Origin: Sphingopyxis sp.
GTDB lineage: Bacteria > Pseudomonadota > Alphaproteobacteria > Sphingomonadales > Sphingomonadaceae
DNA length: 36,060 nt
Reading direction: 5' to 3'
Assembly (NCBI RefSeq): GCF_025869345.1
Contig: NZ_JAOZVW010000104.1
Span: 1 to 36,060 of the forward strand
Positions 25,132-33,415 of this stretch are shown here, in pieces. Position 1 is the first letter of the stretch, and each line of letters begins with the position of its first letter. A program made the translations under genes and the position numbers. A model generated the notes under the pieces. The model was not told where the DNA came from. It was given only the letters and a program-made list of their open reading frames with translations, and ran no database searches.

Positions 25132-25629
25132 TCAGCCCTCGCGAACGGGGGTGGGGGCGACGCTTTCGCTTTGCGCCGCGCGCCAGGCGTCGAGTTTTTG
25201 CGCCAGATCGGTGTTTTCGGTCGCGAGCAGCGCGGCGGCGAACAGACCGGCGTTGGTCGCCCCCGCCTTGCCGATCGCAAAGGTCGCCACCGGAATGCCG
25301 CCGGGCATCTGGACGATCGAATAGAGGCTGTCGACGCCGTTCAAGGCCGCCGACTGGACGGGGACACCGAGCACCGGCACGCGCGTCATCGAGGCGACCA
25401 TGCCGGGCAGATGCGCGGCGCCGCCCGCGCCCGCGATGATCGCCTTCAGCCCGCGCGAGGCCGCGCTTTTCGCATAGTCGATCAGGCGGTCGGGGGTGCG
25501 ATGCGCGGAGACGATCCGCACCTCGTGCGCGATGCCGAACTCCTCGAGGATATGGACCGCATGGGCCATGGTCGGCCAGTCCGACTGGCTGCCCATGATC
25601 ACGCCCACCGCTGGGGCTGCATCGCCCAT
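25132..25629 (-). CDS. purE: N5-CAIR mutase PurE
   Basis: A 165-residue class I PurE that isomerises N5-CAIR to CAIR. Conserved [38 protein letters not shown] and [15 protein letters not shown] are present, and the active-site Ser, Asp and His are kept. It is the first gene of the purE-purK-folA operon. A short C-terminal extension ([10 protein letters not shown]) beyond the usual end is not conserved in the family. It diverges from the GGDEF gene. Confidence 0.97.
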   Translation of the reverse strand: MGDAAPAVGVIMGSQSDWPTMAHAVHILEEFGIAHEVRIVSAHRTPDRLIDYAKSAASRGLKAIIAGAGGAAHLPGMVASMTRVPVLGVPVQSAALNGVDSLYSIVQMPGGIPVATFAIGKAGATNAGLFAAALLATENTDLAQKLDAWRAAQSESVAPTPVREG

Positions 25630-25838
25630 CCGTCACCCTCCTGTCCCGGCCGCCGATCGATGAATCGCCGCCGCACTCCCCCTAGCGGCTGTCCCGCAGC
25701 GGGGCAACGCCCGCGCAGCACACCGCATTTCGGGCCGCGCGTTTACCGATTGGTATCCAGTCGCAGCTAACAGATGCAGATGGATAGAGCCGTCGGCAAT
25801 CCGGCCGGCGGAGATGTGGGTCGCACCGGGGACTGGGA

Positions 25839-26489
25839 ATGGATATCGCAGGGGGGGCACGGATAGCGGTCGACCGGACCGGCTTTGTATCCGTCGACTC
25901 CATCGAAGACCAGCTGCGCGAACTGCGCCGCGAACGCGACGGGCTTCGCCGCGAGAACCGCATCCTGAAGATCGCGGTCGCCGAGCTGGAGCGCGTGTCC
26001 GAGCGCGATACGCTGACCCCGCTGTTCAACCGCCGCTATTTCCTGACCGCGATCCACCAGCGGCTCGCGCGCTTCGAGCGTCATGCCGAAAGTGCCGCGG
26101 TGGTCTTCGTCGACGTCAATCAGCTCAAATATATCAACGACAGCTTCGGCCACGCCGCGGGCGATTTCGCGCTGATGGAAATCGCCAAGCGGCTGGGCGA
26201 ATCGATTCGCGCGACCGACGTCGCGGCGCGGATCGGCGGCGACGAGTTCGGGCTGATCCTCGACCAGTCGAGCGAGGAAGGCGCGCGCGTCCAGGTCAAC
26301 CGGCTGCGCCATGTGCTGAGCGCGACCCCGGCGCTCTACGATGGGCACGATATCGCGCTGTCGGCCTGTTTCGGGGTCGCGATGCTGTGCGCCGGGGCGA
26401 CCGAGTCCGAGATATTGGCGGCTGCCGACCGCGACATGTATCGCTGCAAGCAGGCGCAGGCCGCCGATTCGCCGGTGCGCCACCGCTAA
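25839..26489 (+). CDS. Diguanylate cyclase (GGDEF) with coiled-coil N-terminus
   Basis: A 216-residue protein. Residues 20-55 form a predicted coiled coil (SIEDQLRELRRERDGLRREN), followed by a complete GGDEF domain. The active-site motif is intact (IGGDEF, 132-137), and the inhibitory RxxD site lies exactly five residues before it (RATD, 124-127), so product inhibition by c-di-GMP is expected. No sensory or membrane domain is present; the coiled coil may mediate dimerisation. Several small transmembrane-free GGDEF proteins of this layout are known in sphingomonads (general knowledge). Confidence 0.92.
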   Translation: MDIAGGARIAVDRTGFVSVDSIEDQLRELRRERDGLRRENRILKIAVAELERVSERDTLTPLFNRRYFLTAIHQRLARFERHAESAAVVFVDVNQLKYINDSFGHAAGDFALMEIAKRLGESIRATDVAARIGGDEFGLILDQSSEEGARVQVNRLRHVLSATPALYDGHDIALSACFGVAMLCAGATESEILAAADRDMYRCKQAQAADSPVRHR

Positions 26490-26540
26490 CCGCGTCTTAA
26501 CCATATGCGCGCATCGTCCCCGCAGGGACAGGGGGCGAAT

Positions 26541-26870
26541 ATGGCGATCCAGACCGATCCATTCCAGGACATCCAGAACCGCATCAGCGGGCAGATCGGG
26601 GCGCTTGCCGAAGCGCTGCCGCATATCGCGCTGGGGCAGATCGTGCAGGGCATCGACGACATCCGATGCCTGGCGCGCGACCATGGCTTCGGCGCAGTCG
26701 AGACGCTGGCGAGCCGGCTCGAATCGGCGGTCGCGGGCGGCGGCTATCGCGCCGCGATCCTGACCTATCTCGACGCGATGAGCGACGCGGTCGCGGCGCC
26801 GCGCGGGCCGCTGCCCAGCGGCGCGCAGGAAGCGTGGCTGGCGTCGGTCGCGATGCGATTGGGGCATTGA
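26541..26870 (+). CDS. Small cytoplasmic protein, uncharacterised
   Basis: A 109-residue, all-helical looking protein (DPFQDIQNRISGQIGALAEA, then LGQIVQGIDDIRCLARDHGF). It has no signal peptide or membrane segment. The start at 26541 follows CAGGGGG; an ATG at 26505 is possible. It lies 51 bases after the GGDEF gene on the same strand and may be co-transcribed. The length and helical pattern would suit an Hpt- or adapter-like protein, but no phosphorylatable His motif is recognised. Confidence 0.65.
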   Translation: MAIQTDPFQDIQNRISGQIGALAEALPHIALGQIVQGIDDIRCLARDHGFGAVETLASRLESAVAGGGYRAAILTYLDAMSDAVAAPRGPLPSGAQEAWLASVAMRLGH

Positions 26871-26901
26871 CGCCGCGGCGCCGAGGCCGCAGGCCGCTGT
26901 C

Positions 26902-27462
26902 ATGGATGCCATCATGCTCGCCCTTGTCGCGGTGGCGCTCGCCAATGCCGACGGGCGCACAGGGCTTTTCCTCGCTCATCTGCTGAGCGTGCGGCCTGAT
27001 CGCCGCGCCACGGTGATCGTGGTGTTCGGCGCTTTCCTGATTCACGCGCTGGTCGCGGCGTTCGCGGGATCGGTTGCCAACCGGATGATCGGGCAGGGCG
27101 TCGCCCAGCTGCTGGTCGCGGCGGCGATGCTGTCGGCGGCGGTCGCGCTGCTGTGGCGCGCGGCTCCGCTGGCCGACGCGGGGGCCGAGGCGGCGTCGCC
27201 GGCGATGCTGGCGGGGCGGATGCTGGCGCTTCAGTTCGGCGACCGCAGCCATTTCCTGATCGGCGCGCTTGCGGCGACGAGCGGCGCGGGGCTGTGGGCG
27301 GCGGCGGGGGGGATGATCGGCTGGGTGCTGGCGATGCTGCCCTTCCTCGCCTTTGGCGCGGCGATCGCCGGGCGGCGCGGGGCGCGCTTCGTCCGCTGGG
27401 GAAGCGCGGCGGTTCTGGCGCTGTGGGGCGTGCGGATCGCGATGGGCGCCTTTGGCCTGTAA
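26902..27462 (+). CDS. Degenerate UPF0016/GDT1-like membrane protein
   Basis: A 186-residue membrane protein with six hydrophobic segments arranged as two repeats, the layout of the UPF0016/GDT1 (Mn2+/Ca2+ transporter) family. The family's two ExGDKT/S motifs are present only in altered form: NADGRT (15-20) and QFGDRS (111-116). The acidic Glu of each motif is Asn or Gln, so the cation site is weakened or specialised. The start lies 31 bases after the previous gene. Transport activity should not be assumed. Confidence 0.6.
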   Translation: MDAIMLALVAVALANADGRTGLFLAHLLSVRPDRRATVIVVFGAFLIHALVAAFAGSVANRMIGQGVAQLLVAAAMLSAAVALLWRAAPLADAGAEAASPAMLAGRMLALQFGDRSHFLIGALAATSGAGLWAAAGGMIGWVLAMLPFLAFGAAIAGRRGARFVRWGSAAVLALWGVRIAMGAFGL

Positions 27463-27484
27463 GAGCCGATCGATATTTCGGGTT

Positions 27485-27503
27485 TCATCGTTTTTATCGA
27501 TGA
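27485..27503. promoter_or_regulatory. Inverted repeat TCATCG-N7-CGATGA upstream of dps
   Basis: Perfect 6-base arms with a TTTTTAT spacer, 76 bases before the dps ATG. A site here is plausible for an oxidative-stress or iron regulator, but the sequence does not match the classical OxyR or Fur consensus. Confidence 0.4.
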
Positions 27504-27579
27504 TAGCGACCAAATGCTTCCATGGGCCTTTTCGGCGCGTTTGGCCTATCTAGAGGCCAACAACAGAAAGGATTCTCCC

Positions 27580-28038
27580 ATGTCCGACAAGAAGAACCAG
27601 CCCGCGGTCGCCGATGCGCTCAACGCGCTGCTCGCCGACAGCTTCGCGCTTTATCTCAAGACGAAGAATTATCACTGGCATGTGCAGGGGCCGCGCTTTC
27701 GCGAGCTGCACCTGCTGTTCGACGAGCAGGCGGCGCAGATTCTCGCGACGACCGACCTGATCGCCGAGCGCGTGCGCAAGAATGGCGCGCCGACGCTGCG
27801 CTCGATCGGCGACGTGTCGCGGCGCCAGTCGATCAAGGACGACGATGCGGCCTCGGTTGAGCCCGATGCGATGATCAAGGCGCTGGCCGCGGACAACCGG
27901 ACCTTGCTCGGCCAGCTCAAGGAGACCAAGGCGGCGGCCGAATCGGACGGCGACATCGCGACGAGCGGGCTGGTCGACGGCTGGGCCGACGAGACGCAGC
28001 AGCGGATCTGGTTCCTCGAGGCGACCTTGGGGTATTGA
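27580..28038 (+). CDS. dps: Dps ferritin-like DNA-protection protein
   Basis: A 152-residue subunit of the 12-mer that stores iron and consumes H2O2. All ferroxidase ligands are present with the family spacing: H32, H44, D48, D59 and E63 (YHWHVQGPRF, HLLFDEQ, TDLIAERV). The N-terminus is short and lysine-poor beyond MSDKKNQ, so DNA binding may be weaker than in E. coli Dps. The start at 27580 follows AAAGGA; the longer frame to 27514 has no signal. It ends before a repeat element and a strong terminator. Confidence 0.95.
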   Translation: MSDKKNQPAVADALNALLADSFALYLKTKNYHWHVQGPRFRELHLLFDEQAAQILATTDLIAERVRKNGAPTLRSIGDVSRRQSIKDDDAASVEPDAMIKALAADNRTLLGQLKETKAAAESDGDIATSGLVDGWADETQQRIWFLEATLGY

Positions 28039-28043
28039 GGATT

Positions 28044-28168
28044 CCCCTCCCTGAAAGGGAGGGGTTAGGGGTGGGTCGCCGCAGGCGTTCTTGATGGGCG
28101 CATACCCACCCCGCTGCGCCTAGGGAGCAAGCTCCCAAGTCTCCGCACCCCTCCCTTGCAGGGAGGGG
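28044..28168. repeat. Class D multi-hairpin repeat after dps
   Basis: Outer hairpins CCCCTCCCTGAAAGGGAGGGG (28044-28064) and CCCCTCCC-TTGCA-GGGAGGGG (28148-28168) flank a long-range pairing (GGGGTGGGT with ACCCACCCC) and a small GGGAGCAAGCTCCC hairpin. It has no coding capacity and is a REP-like element. Confidence 0.75.
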
Positions 28169-28175
28169 CCAACAA

Positions 28176-28207
28176 AAAGGGCGCCCGCGGGCGCCCTTTC
28201 CGTTTTT
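28176..28207. terminator. Bidirectional intrinsic terminator
   Basis: A perfect GC-rich stem AAAGGGCGCC-CGC-GGGCGCCCTTT (28176-28199) with a T-run on the plus side (CCGTTTTT) and an A-run on the other (AAAAA before the stem). It serves dps on the plus strand and the cold-shock gene, which ends at 28224, on the minus strand. Confidence 0.9.
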
Positions 28208-28223
28208 CAGCGAAGCGTGCCGC

Positions 28224-28967
28224 TCATTCGGGCTGCAGGTTCACCGCCGCGAACTTGCCGCGATCGTCGACCTCGATGTCGAAGGCGACGCGGTCGCCCT
28301 CGTTGAGGCCGGCCATGCCGGCGCGCTGCACCGCGCTGATGTGGACGAAGGCGTCGGCCTGTCCGTCGTCGCGCGCGATGAAGCCGAAGCCCTTCGTCGT
28401 GTTGAAGAACTTGACCGTGCCCGAGGTGCGTTCGCCGGTCAGCTGGCGCCGGCCGCGGGCGCCGCCGGGGGCCGGACGGTCGTCGCGGCGCGGTGCGAAT
28501 TCCTCGATCGGCATCGGTTCGCCCTCGATCTTGAGATCGATGGCCGACACCTTGCCGTTGCGTTCGACGAGCGTGAAGCCGAGCGGCTGGCCCGAGGCGA
28601 GGCCCTGGAGGCCCGCCTGCTCGACCGCGCTGATGTGGACGAAGACGTCTTCGCCGCCGTCATCGCGCGCGACGAAACCGAAGCCCTTCGACGGGTTGAA
28701 GAATTTCACCGTGCCCTGGCCCTCGCCGACGACCTGCGCCGGCATGCCGCCGCCGCGTCCGCCGCCGAAGCCACCGCGATCGCCGCCGCCGAAGCCGCCG
28801 CCCCGATCACCGCCGCCGAAACCGCCGCGGTCGCCGAAGCCGCCGCCGCGATTGCCGCCGCCATAGCTGTCGCCGCCATAGGGTGCGGGTTCAAAGCTGT
28901 CGAAATTGCCGAAATCATCGCGCTTGCCGCGTCCCCGCTGGCCGCGGCGATCCTTGTTGAAACTCAT
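28224..28967 (-). CDS. RGG-rich protein with two cold-shock domains
   Basis: A 247-residue protein. Residues 1-75 are disordered and rich in Gly, Arg and Asp (repeated GGGDRGGGFG units, RGG-like). Cold-shock domain 1 is at about 83-147 (GTVKFFNPSKGFGFVARDDG, DVFVHIS). A basic linker (RRDDRPAPGGARGRRQ) follows, then cold-shock domain 2 at about 182-247 (GTVKFFNTTKGFGFIARDDG, DAFVHIS). Both RNP1 and RNP2 motifs are intact in each domain. Two-domain cold-shock proteins occur in alphaproteobacteria; the long RGG head resembles RNA-binding or condensate-forming tails. A 5' untranslated region of up to about 200 bases could allow thermoregulation. Confidence 0.95.
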   Translation of the reverse strand: MSFNKDRRGQRGRGKRDDFGNFDSFEPAPYGGDSYGGGNRGGGFGDRGGFGGGDRGGGFGGGDRGGFGGGRGGGMPAQVVGEGQGTVKFFNPSKGFGFVARDDGGEDVFVHISAVEQAGLQGLASGQPLGFTLVERNGKVSAIDLKIEGEPMPIEEFAPRRDDRPAPGGARGRRQLTGERTSGTVKFFNTTKGFGFIARDDGQADAFVHISAVQRAGMAGLNEGDRVAFDIEVDDRGKFAAVNLQPE

Positions 28968-29227
28968 AGTCTGTTAGTCGCTTTCGGTCGTCCACACCCC
29001 ATTGAACCGGCTCCTTGCGCCGGACGGGGACGCAGTTCACCATGGGCACAGACTCGCCCCGTGCCGCCAAGAACGCAAGATATAACCTAATTATCCACAG
29101 TCTGCGAACAGAAAATTCATGGCAGCGATAGGCAATTTTGCTGGCTTTGCGGGGAGTGGAGCCGCTTGCGGTCTTGCCCGCGAAACCAGCCATTGAGCGG
29201 CGCGGCGCCTTCGCCTAAGGCAGGCCC

Positions 29228-29845
29228 ATGACCGTATATTTTCACGAAGAAGACCTGCCCGAGGGCGCGCTGGGTCCCGGCGCGGTCGCGGTGGACACCG
29301 AGACCATGGGCCTCAATCCGCTGCGCGACCGATTGTGCGTCGTCCAGATCAGCGACGGATCGGGCGACGAGCATCTCGTCCGCTTCAAGCCCGGCAGCAG
29401 CTATGACGCGCCGGTGCTGAAGGCGATCTTCACCGACCCGAACCGGTTGAAAATATTCCATTTCGGCCGCTTCGACATCGCCGCGATCCAGCACGCGCTG
29501 GGGGTAGTGACGGCGCCCGTCTATTGCACCAAGATCGCCTCGAAACTGATCCGCACCTATACCGACCGCCACGGCCTCAAGGAACTGGTGCGCGAACTGC
29601 TCGGCCAGGACGTGTCGAAGCAGCAGCAGTCGAGCGACTGGGGCGCGGCGGAACTTTCGGACGCGCAGCGCGATTATGCGGCGAGCGACGTGCGCTTCCT
29701 CCATGCGATGAAGGAGGTGCTCGACGCCCGGCTCGCGCGCGAGGGGCGCACCGGATTGGCGCAGGCGTGCTTCGATTTCCTGCCGACCCGGGCGGCGCTC
29801 GACCTCGCGGGCTGGCCCGAAACTGATATTTTCGCGCACACCTGA
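29228..29845 (+). CDS. Ribonuclease D-like DEDDy 3'-5' exonuclease (short form)
   Basis: A 205-residue protein with the complete DEDDy site: D23 and E25 in AVDTETMGLN, D83 in FHFGRFD, and Y150 and D154 in RDYAASD. It lacks the C-terminal HRDC domains of E. coli RNase D, so it is the short alphaproteobacterial form. It probably trims tRNA or other small RNA 3' ends. It is followed 22 bases later by lptC on the same strand, an order common in alphaproteobacteria. Confidence 0.92.
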   Translation: MTVYFHEEDLPEGALGPGAVAVDTETMGLNPLRDRLCVVQISDGSGDEHLVRFKPGSSYDAPVLKAIFTDPNRLKIFHFGRFDIAAIQHALGVVTAPVYCTKIASKLIRTYTDRHGLKELVRELLGQDVSKQQQSSDWGAAELSDAQRDYAASDVRFLHAMKEVLDARLAREGRTGLAQACFDFLPTRAALDLAGWPETDIFAHT

Positions 29846-29867
29846 AAAGCGATTCGCAAAAAAGACC

Positions 29868-30509
29868 ATGTCCGAACGCGCCGACCATGACCGCACGATG
29901 CGCCGCCTGTGGGCCGCGAAAGGGTCGAGCCACGACCGCGTCGTGCGCAGCCTGCGCTATGGCCTGCCGCTGATCATCGGGGTGATCGCCGCGGTGCTCG
30001 TCTTCTCGCCCTTCACCCAGCGCACCGAGATCAGCTTCCTCCTCGCCAAGGACAAGGTCGACATGGCGAGCGAGCGGATGAAGGTGACGCGCGCCGAATA
30101 TCGCGGCCAGGATTCGAAGGGCCAGCCCTTCGCGCTGCTCGCGGGGAGCGCGGTGCAGAAGAGCTCGGCCGAGCCGATCGTGCGGATGCAGGAGCTTTCG
30201 GGTGCGATTCGCCTGAAGGACGGCCCCGCGACGATCGCCGCCGCCGAGGGGCAATATGATATGGATACCGAGAAGGTGTCGGTGCCCGGCACGGTCAAGG
30301 TGCGCAGCGCCGACGGCTATGCGATCGACGCGAGCAATGTCGCGATCGACCTCAAAGCACGCAGCCTCACGGGCACCGGCGGCGTCGACGGCACGTTGAA
30401 CATCGGCCGGTTTTCGGCCAACCAGCTTGTCGCCGACCTCGACAGCCGCGTCGTGCGCCTGTCGGGCAATGCCAAGCTTCGGATCAACCAGGGAGCGCTG
30501 AAGAAATGA
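29868..30509 (+). CDS. lptC: LPS export protein LptC
   Basis: A 213-residue inner-membrane protein with one N-terminal helix (about residues 30-48, SLRYGLPLIIGVIAAVLVFS) and a periplasmic beta-jellyroll (VTRAEYRGQDSKGQPFALLA, then DMDTEKVSVPGTVKVRSADG and LTGTGGVDGTLNIGRFSANQ). It passes LPS from the LptBFG extractor to LptA. The stop overlaps the lptA start by 4 bases (ATGA). Confidence 0.92.
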   Translation: MSERADHDRTMRRLWAAKGSSHDRVVRSLRYGLPLIIGVIAAVLVFSPFTQRTEISFLLAKDKVDMASERMKVTRAEYRGQDSKGQPFALLAGSAVQKSSAEPIVRMQELSGAIRLKDGPATIAAAEGQYDMDTEKVSVPGTVKVRSADGYAIDASNVAIDLKARSLTGTGGVDGTLNIGRFSANQLVADLDSRVVRLSGNAKLRINQGALKK

Positions 30510-31081
30510 AGGGGCTTTGGACGATGAAGAGCGCCATGCTCGCGGGCGCGGGTTTCGCGCTCACCAGCTTGGGCATCCTCGCGACCGGCGGCGGCGCCCC
30601 GGCGCAGGCGCAGGCGCTCGCCAACCACAACAGCAACGCCCCGGTCGATTTCGACGCGGGCAGCATCGAGGTGCAGGACCGCGCCGACCGCGTCGTGCTG
30701 GCGGGCGGGGTGACGGTGACGCAGGCCGGCCTCACGGTGAAGGCGCCGCGGATGACCGTCGCCTACACCCGCTCGGGCGGCACCGACGTCAACCGGCTCG
30801 ACGCGACCGGCGGGGTGACGGTGAACAAGGGCGACGAGACCGCGAAGGGCAATGTCGCCATCTATGACCTCGACAAAAGGCTGATCACGATGGTCGGCAA
30901 CGTCCAGCTCAACCAGGGCGGCAATCACCTGAGCGGCGGACGGCTGGTGATCGACCTCAACAGCGGCCGCGCGACGGTCGACGGGCGCGGCGCGGCGCGC
31001 GGCCCCGACGGCAATCCGATCACCGGCGGCACCAACGGACGCGTCACCGGCACCTTTTCGGTTCCGCAAAAGAAGCAGTAA
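30506..31081 (+). CDS. lptA: LPS transport periplasmic protein LptA (OstA-like)
   Basis: A 191-residue periplasmic protein with a Sec signal peptide (cleavage likely after AQAQA, about residue 37) and the OstA/LptA beta-taco domain (DFDAGSIEVQDRADRVVLAG, VTVTQAGLTVKAPRM, AIYDLDKRLITMVGNVQL, HLSGGRLVIDLNSGRATVDG). It forms the bridge carrying LPS to the outer membrane. In many proteobacteria lptB follows directly; here it does not, and the next gene on this strand is a small ORF followed by an ABC exporter of another family. Confidence 0.93.
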   Translation: MKGLWTMKSAMLAGAGFALTSLGILATGGGAPAQAQALANHNSNAPVDFDAGSIEVQDRADRVVLAGGVTVTQAGLTVKAPRMTVAYTRSGGTDVNRLDATGGVTVNKGDETAKGNVAIYDLDKRLITMVGNVQLNQGGNHLSGGRLVIDLNSGRATVDGRGAARGPDGNPITGGTNGRVTGTFSVPQKKQ

Positions 31082-31178
31082 CCTTACATCTTAATCCTTG
31101 CGCAAGCGCCTGCGCGTGAGGATGGCTGCGGGGGCTTTGCGGCGCTGGGGGCGGCCGCGTCAGCAAGGTGTGCCCTTG

Positions 31179-31331
31179 ATGCGATATTCCCCTTTCCTTC
31201 CTGTCCGCCGTCCGCTGTTCGGCCGCCGCAAACCCGCCGATGCCGGGATCGAACCCACCGAACCGACGAGCGAGGAACGGCGGCTGATCGACCGCATCAT
31301 CCGCCATGCGGGGGTGTCGAAACCGCGCTGA
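31179..31331 (+). CDS. Small ORF, uncertain, after lptA
   Basis: A possible 50-residue protein (MRYSPFLPVRRPLFGRRKPA, then DAGIEPTEPTSEERRLIDRI). A weak AAGGTG lies 12 bases upstream. The C-terminal helix SEERRLIDRIIRHAG looks like real protein rather than shadow, but there is no family match and the gene is short. It ends just before a class A double repeat. Confidence 0.4.
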   Translation: MRYSPFLPVRRPLFGRRKPADAGIEPTEPTSEERRLIDRIIRHAGVSKPR

Positions 31332-31343
31332 GCGGCTCTTTCC

Positions 31344-31433
31344 AACTTTCGTCATTCCCGCGAAAGCGGGAACCCAGAGTGTGCGCCGGCTGACCCCACC
31401 CTGGGTCCCCGCTTTCGCGGGGATGACAAAGTT
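31344..31433. repeat. Class A double palindrome, type copy
   Basis: AACTTTCGTCATTCCCGCGA (left) and the inverted right half (ending GGGGATGACAAAGTT) form an almost perfect 33-bp inverted repeat around a 23-base linker; each half also folds as a hairpin. This is the best intact copy in the window. Confidence 0.9.
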
Positions 31434-31447
31434 AGGAGAGGCCGGGC

Positions 31448-31462
31448 GTCCGCAATCGGTCG
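31448..31462 (+). repeat. Dispersed 15-bp motif GTCCGCAATCGGTCG, copy 2
   Basis: Exact copy, just after the class A repeat and 56 bases before the ABC transporter start. Confidence 0.55.
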
Positions 31463-31517
31463 CTGGCAGACAAGGACCGCTTGGCCTCCGCACTCGCGCA
31501 CCTTACATGGGCTCCTC

Positions 31518-33332
31518 ATGCCGCCCGATACCGCACTCTCCACCGACAAGCGCAGCGAACCGCCGATCCTGGCGACGCTCAAGCGTTTTCTGCCCTATCT
31601 GTGGCCCGCAGGACAGACGGGGCACAAGGCGCGGATCGTCCTTGCCGCGCTGATCGTGCTCGCGTCGAAGGGCGTGCAGATCTCGATGGGCTTTCTCTAT
31701 GGCGCCGCGATCGACCGGATGGCGCCGGGGATGGAGGCCGGGGTCGCGCTCGCGATCGGGCTGGTCGTCGCCTATGCCGGCGCGCGCTTTGCCGGGGTGC
31801 TGTTCGACAATCTCCGCAACGTGGTGTTCGAGCGGGTCGGGCAGGATGCGACGCGCGAACTCGCGATCGCGACCTTCGCCCACCTCCATGCGCTGAGCCT
31901 GCGTTTCCACCTCGCGCGGCGGACCGGCGAGGTGACCAAGGTGATCGAGCGCGGGACCAAGAGCATCGACACGATGCTCTATTTCCTGCTGTTCAACATC
32001 GCGCCGACGCTGATCGAACTGGTCGCGGTGCTCGCGATCTTCTGGACCAAATTCAGTCTGGGGCTTGCGGGCGCGACCGCGCTGATGGTCGTCGTCTATA
32101 TCGGTTTCACGCGGCGAGTGACCGACTGGCGCACCGCGCTGCGCACCCGCATGAACGACCTCGACACGCTGACCGTCGGGCGCAGCGTCGACAGCCTGCT
32201 CAATTACGAGACGGTCAAATATTTCGGCGCCGAGGAGCGCGAGACGGCGCGCTATCGCGACGTCGCCGATCAATATGCGCGCGCCGCGGTGACGAGCGAG
32301 AACAGCCTCGCCTGGCTCAATGTCGGGCAGAGCCTGATCACGAACAGCGCGATGGCGGGGGCGATGGCCTATACGGTGTGGGGCTGGTCGAAGGGGCAGT
32401 TCGCGGTCGGCGACGTGGTGCTGGTGAACACGCTGCTCGCGCAGCTCTTCCGCCCGCTCGACCTGCTCGGCATGGTCTATCGCACCATCCGCCAGGGGCT
32501 GATCGACATGGAGGCGATGTTCCGCCTGATCGACACGCCGCCGGAGATACAAGATGCGCCCGACGCCTGGCCGCTGGTCGTGACCGGCGGTGCGGTGACA
32601 TTCGAGAATGTCGTCTTCGGTTACGAATCCGACCGGACGATCCTGAACGGCGTCAGCTTCGCGGTCGGCGCGGGCGAGACGCTGGCGATCGTCGGACCGT
32701 CGGGCGCGGGCAAGTCGACGATCGCGCGGTTGCTCTATCGCTTCTACGATCCGCAGGGCGGGCGCGTGACGATCGACGGGCAGGACATCAAGGCGGTGAC
32801 CCAGAAGAGCCTGCGCGCCGAGATCGGCATCGTCCCGCAGGACACGGTGCTGTTCAACGATTCGATCGGCTATAACATCGCCTATGGCCGTGCCGATGCG
32901 AGCGCCGCCGAAATCGCGGCGGCGGCGGAGGGTGCGGCGATCGACGGCTTCATCGCGATGCTGCCGCAAGGCTATGAGACCGAGGTCGGCGAGCGCGGGC
33001 TGAAGTTGTCGGGCGGCGAGAAGCAGCGGGTGGCGATCGCGCGCACCCTGCTCAAGAATCCGCCGATCCTGATCCTCGACGAAGCGACGAGCGCGCTCGA
33101 CAGCCGCACCGAAGCGGCGATCCAGGACACGCTCGACGGTATCGCGCGCCGCCGCACGACGCTGGTCATCGCGCACCGGCTGTCGACGGTGACGGGCGCC
33201 GACCGCATCGTCGTGCTCGATCGCGGACGCGTGGCCGAGACGGGAACGCACGACCAGCTTCTGGCGATGCGCGGGCTTTACGCCGACATGTGGGCGCGGC
33301 AGCAGGCGGAGAAGGAAGAGGGGACGGTTTAG
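31518..33332 (+). CDS. Atm1-type ABC exporter (ABCB7/HMT1 family)
   Basis: A 604-residue half-transporter: six-helix membrane domain (about residues 30-330) and ATPase domain. Walker A is GPSGAGKST (393-401), the signature is LSGGEKQR (about 497-504) and Walker B is ILILDEATSALDS. The membrane domain carries the Atm1 signatures FHLARRTGEVTKVIERGTKS, SLLNYETVKYFGAEERE and SLAWLNVGQ, as in the structurally known Novosphingobium Atm1, which exports glutathione conjugates, including heavy-metal adducts. It likely works as a homodimer in the inner membrane. No ribosome site is strong; the start ATG follows GGGCTCCTC. Confidence 0.95.
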   Translation: MPPDTALSTDKRSEPPILATLKRFLPYLWPAGQTGHKARIVLAALIVLASKGVQISMGFLYGAAIDRMAPGMEAGVALAIGLVVAYAGARFAGVLFDNLRNVVFERVGQDATRELAIATFAHLHALSLRFHLARRTGEVTKVIERGTKSIDTMLYFLLFNIAPTLIELVAVLAIFWTKFSLGLAGATALMVVVYIGFTRRVTDWRTALRTRMNDLDTLTVGRSVDSLLNYETVKYFGAEERETARYRDVADQYARAAVTSENSLAWLNVGQSLITNSAMAGAMAYTVWGWSKGQFAVGDVVLVNTLLAQLFRPLDLLGMVYRTIRQGLIDMEAMFRLIDTPPEIQDAPDAWPLVVTGGAVTFENVVFGYESDRTILNGVSFAVGAGETLAIVGPSGAGKSTIARLLYRFYDPQGGRVTIDGQDIKAVTQKSLRAEIGIVPQDTVLFNDSIGYNIAYGRADASAAEIAAAAEGAAIDGFIAMLPQGYETEVGERGLKLSGGEKQRVAIARTLLKNPPILILDEATSALDSRTEAAIQDTLDGIARRRTTLVIAHRLSTVTGADRIVVLDRGRVAETGTHDQLLAMRGLYADMWARQQAEKEEGTV

Positions 33333-33346
33333 GGGGGGACTGCTTA

Positions 33347-33361
33347 CGACCGATTGCGGAC
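33347..33361 (-). repeat. Dispersed 15-bp motif, inverted exact copy
   Basis: CGACCGATTGCGGAC, the exact reverse complement of the motif, in the gap between the ABC exporter and the lipoprotein gene. Confidence 0.55.
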
Positions 33362-33415
33362 GCTCGGATTCTGGTGTCAGTCTGTCTCTGTCCAGATTCG
33401 GCGAGTGGTGATCGG

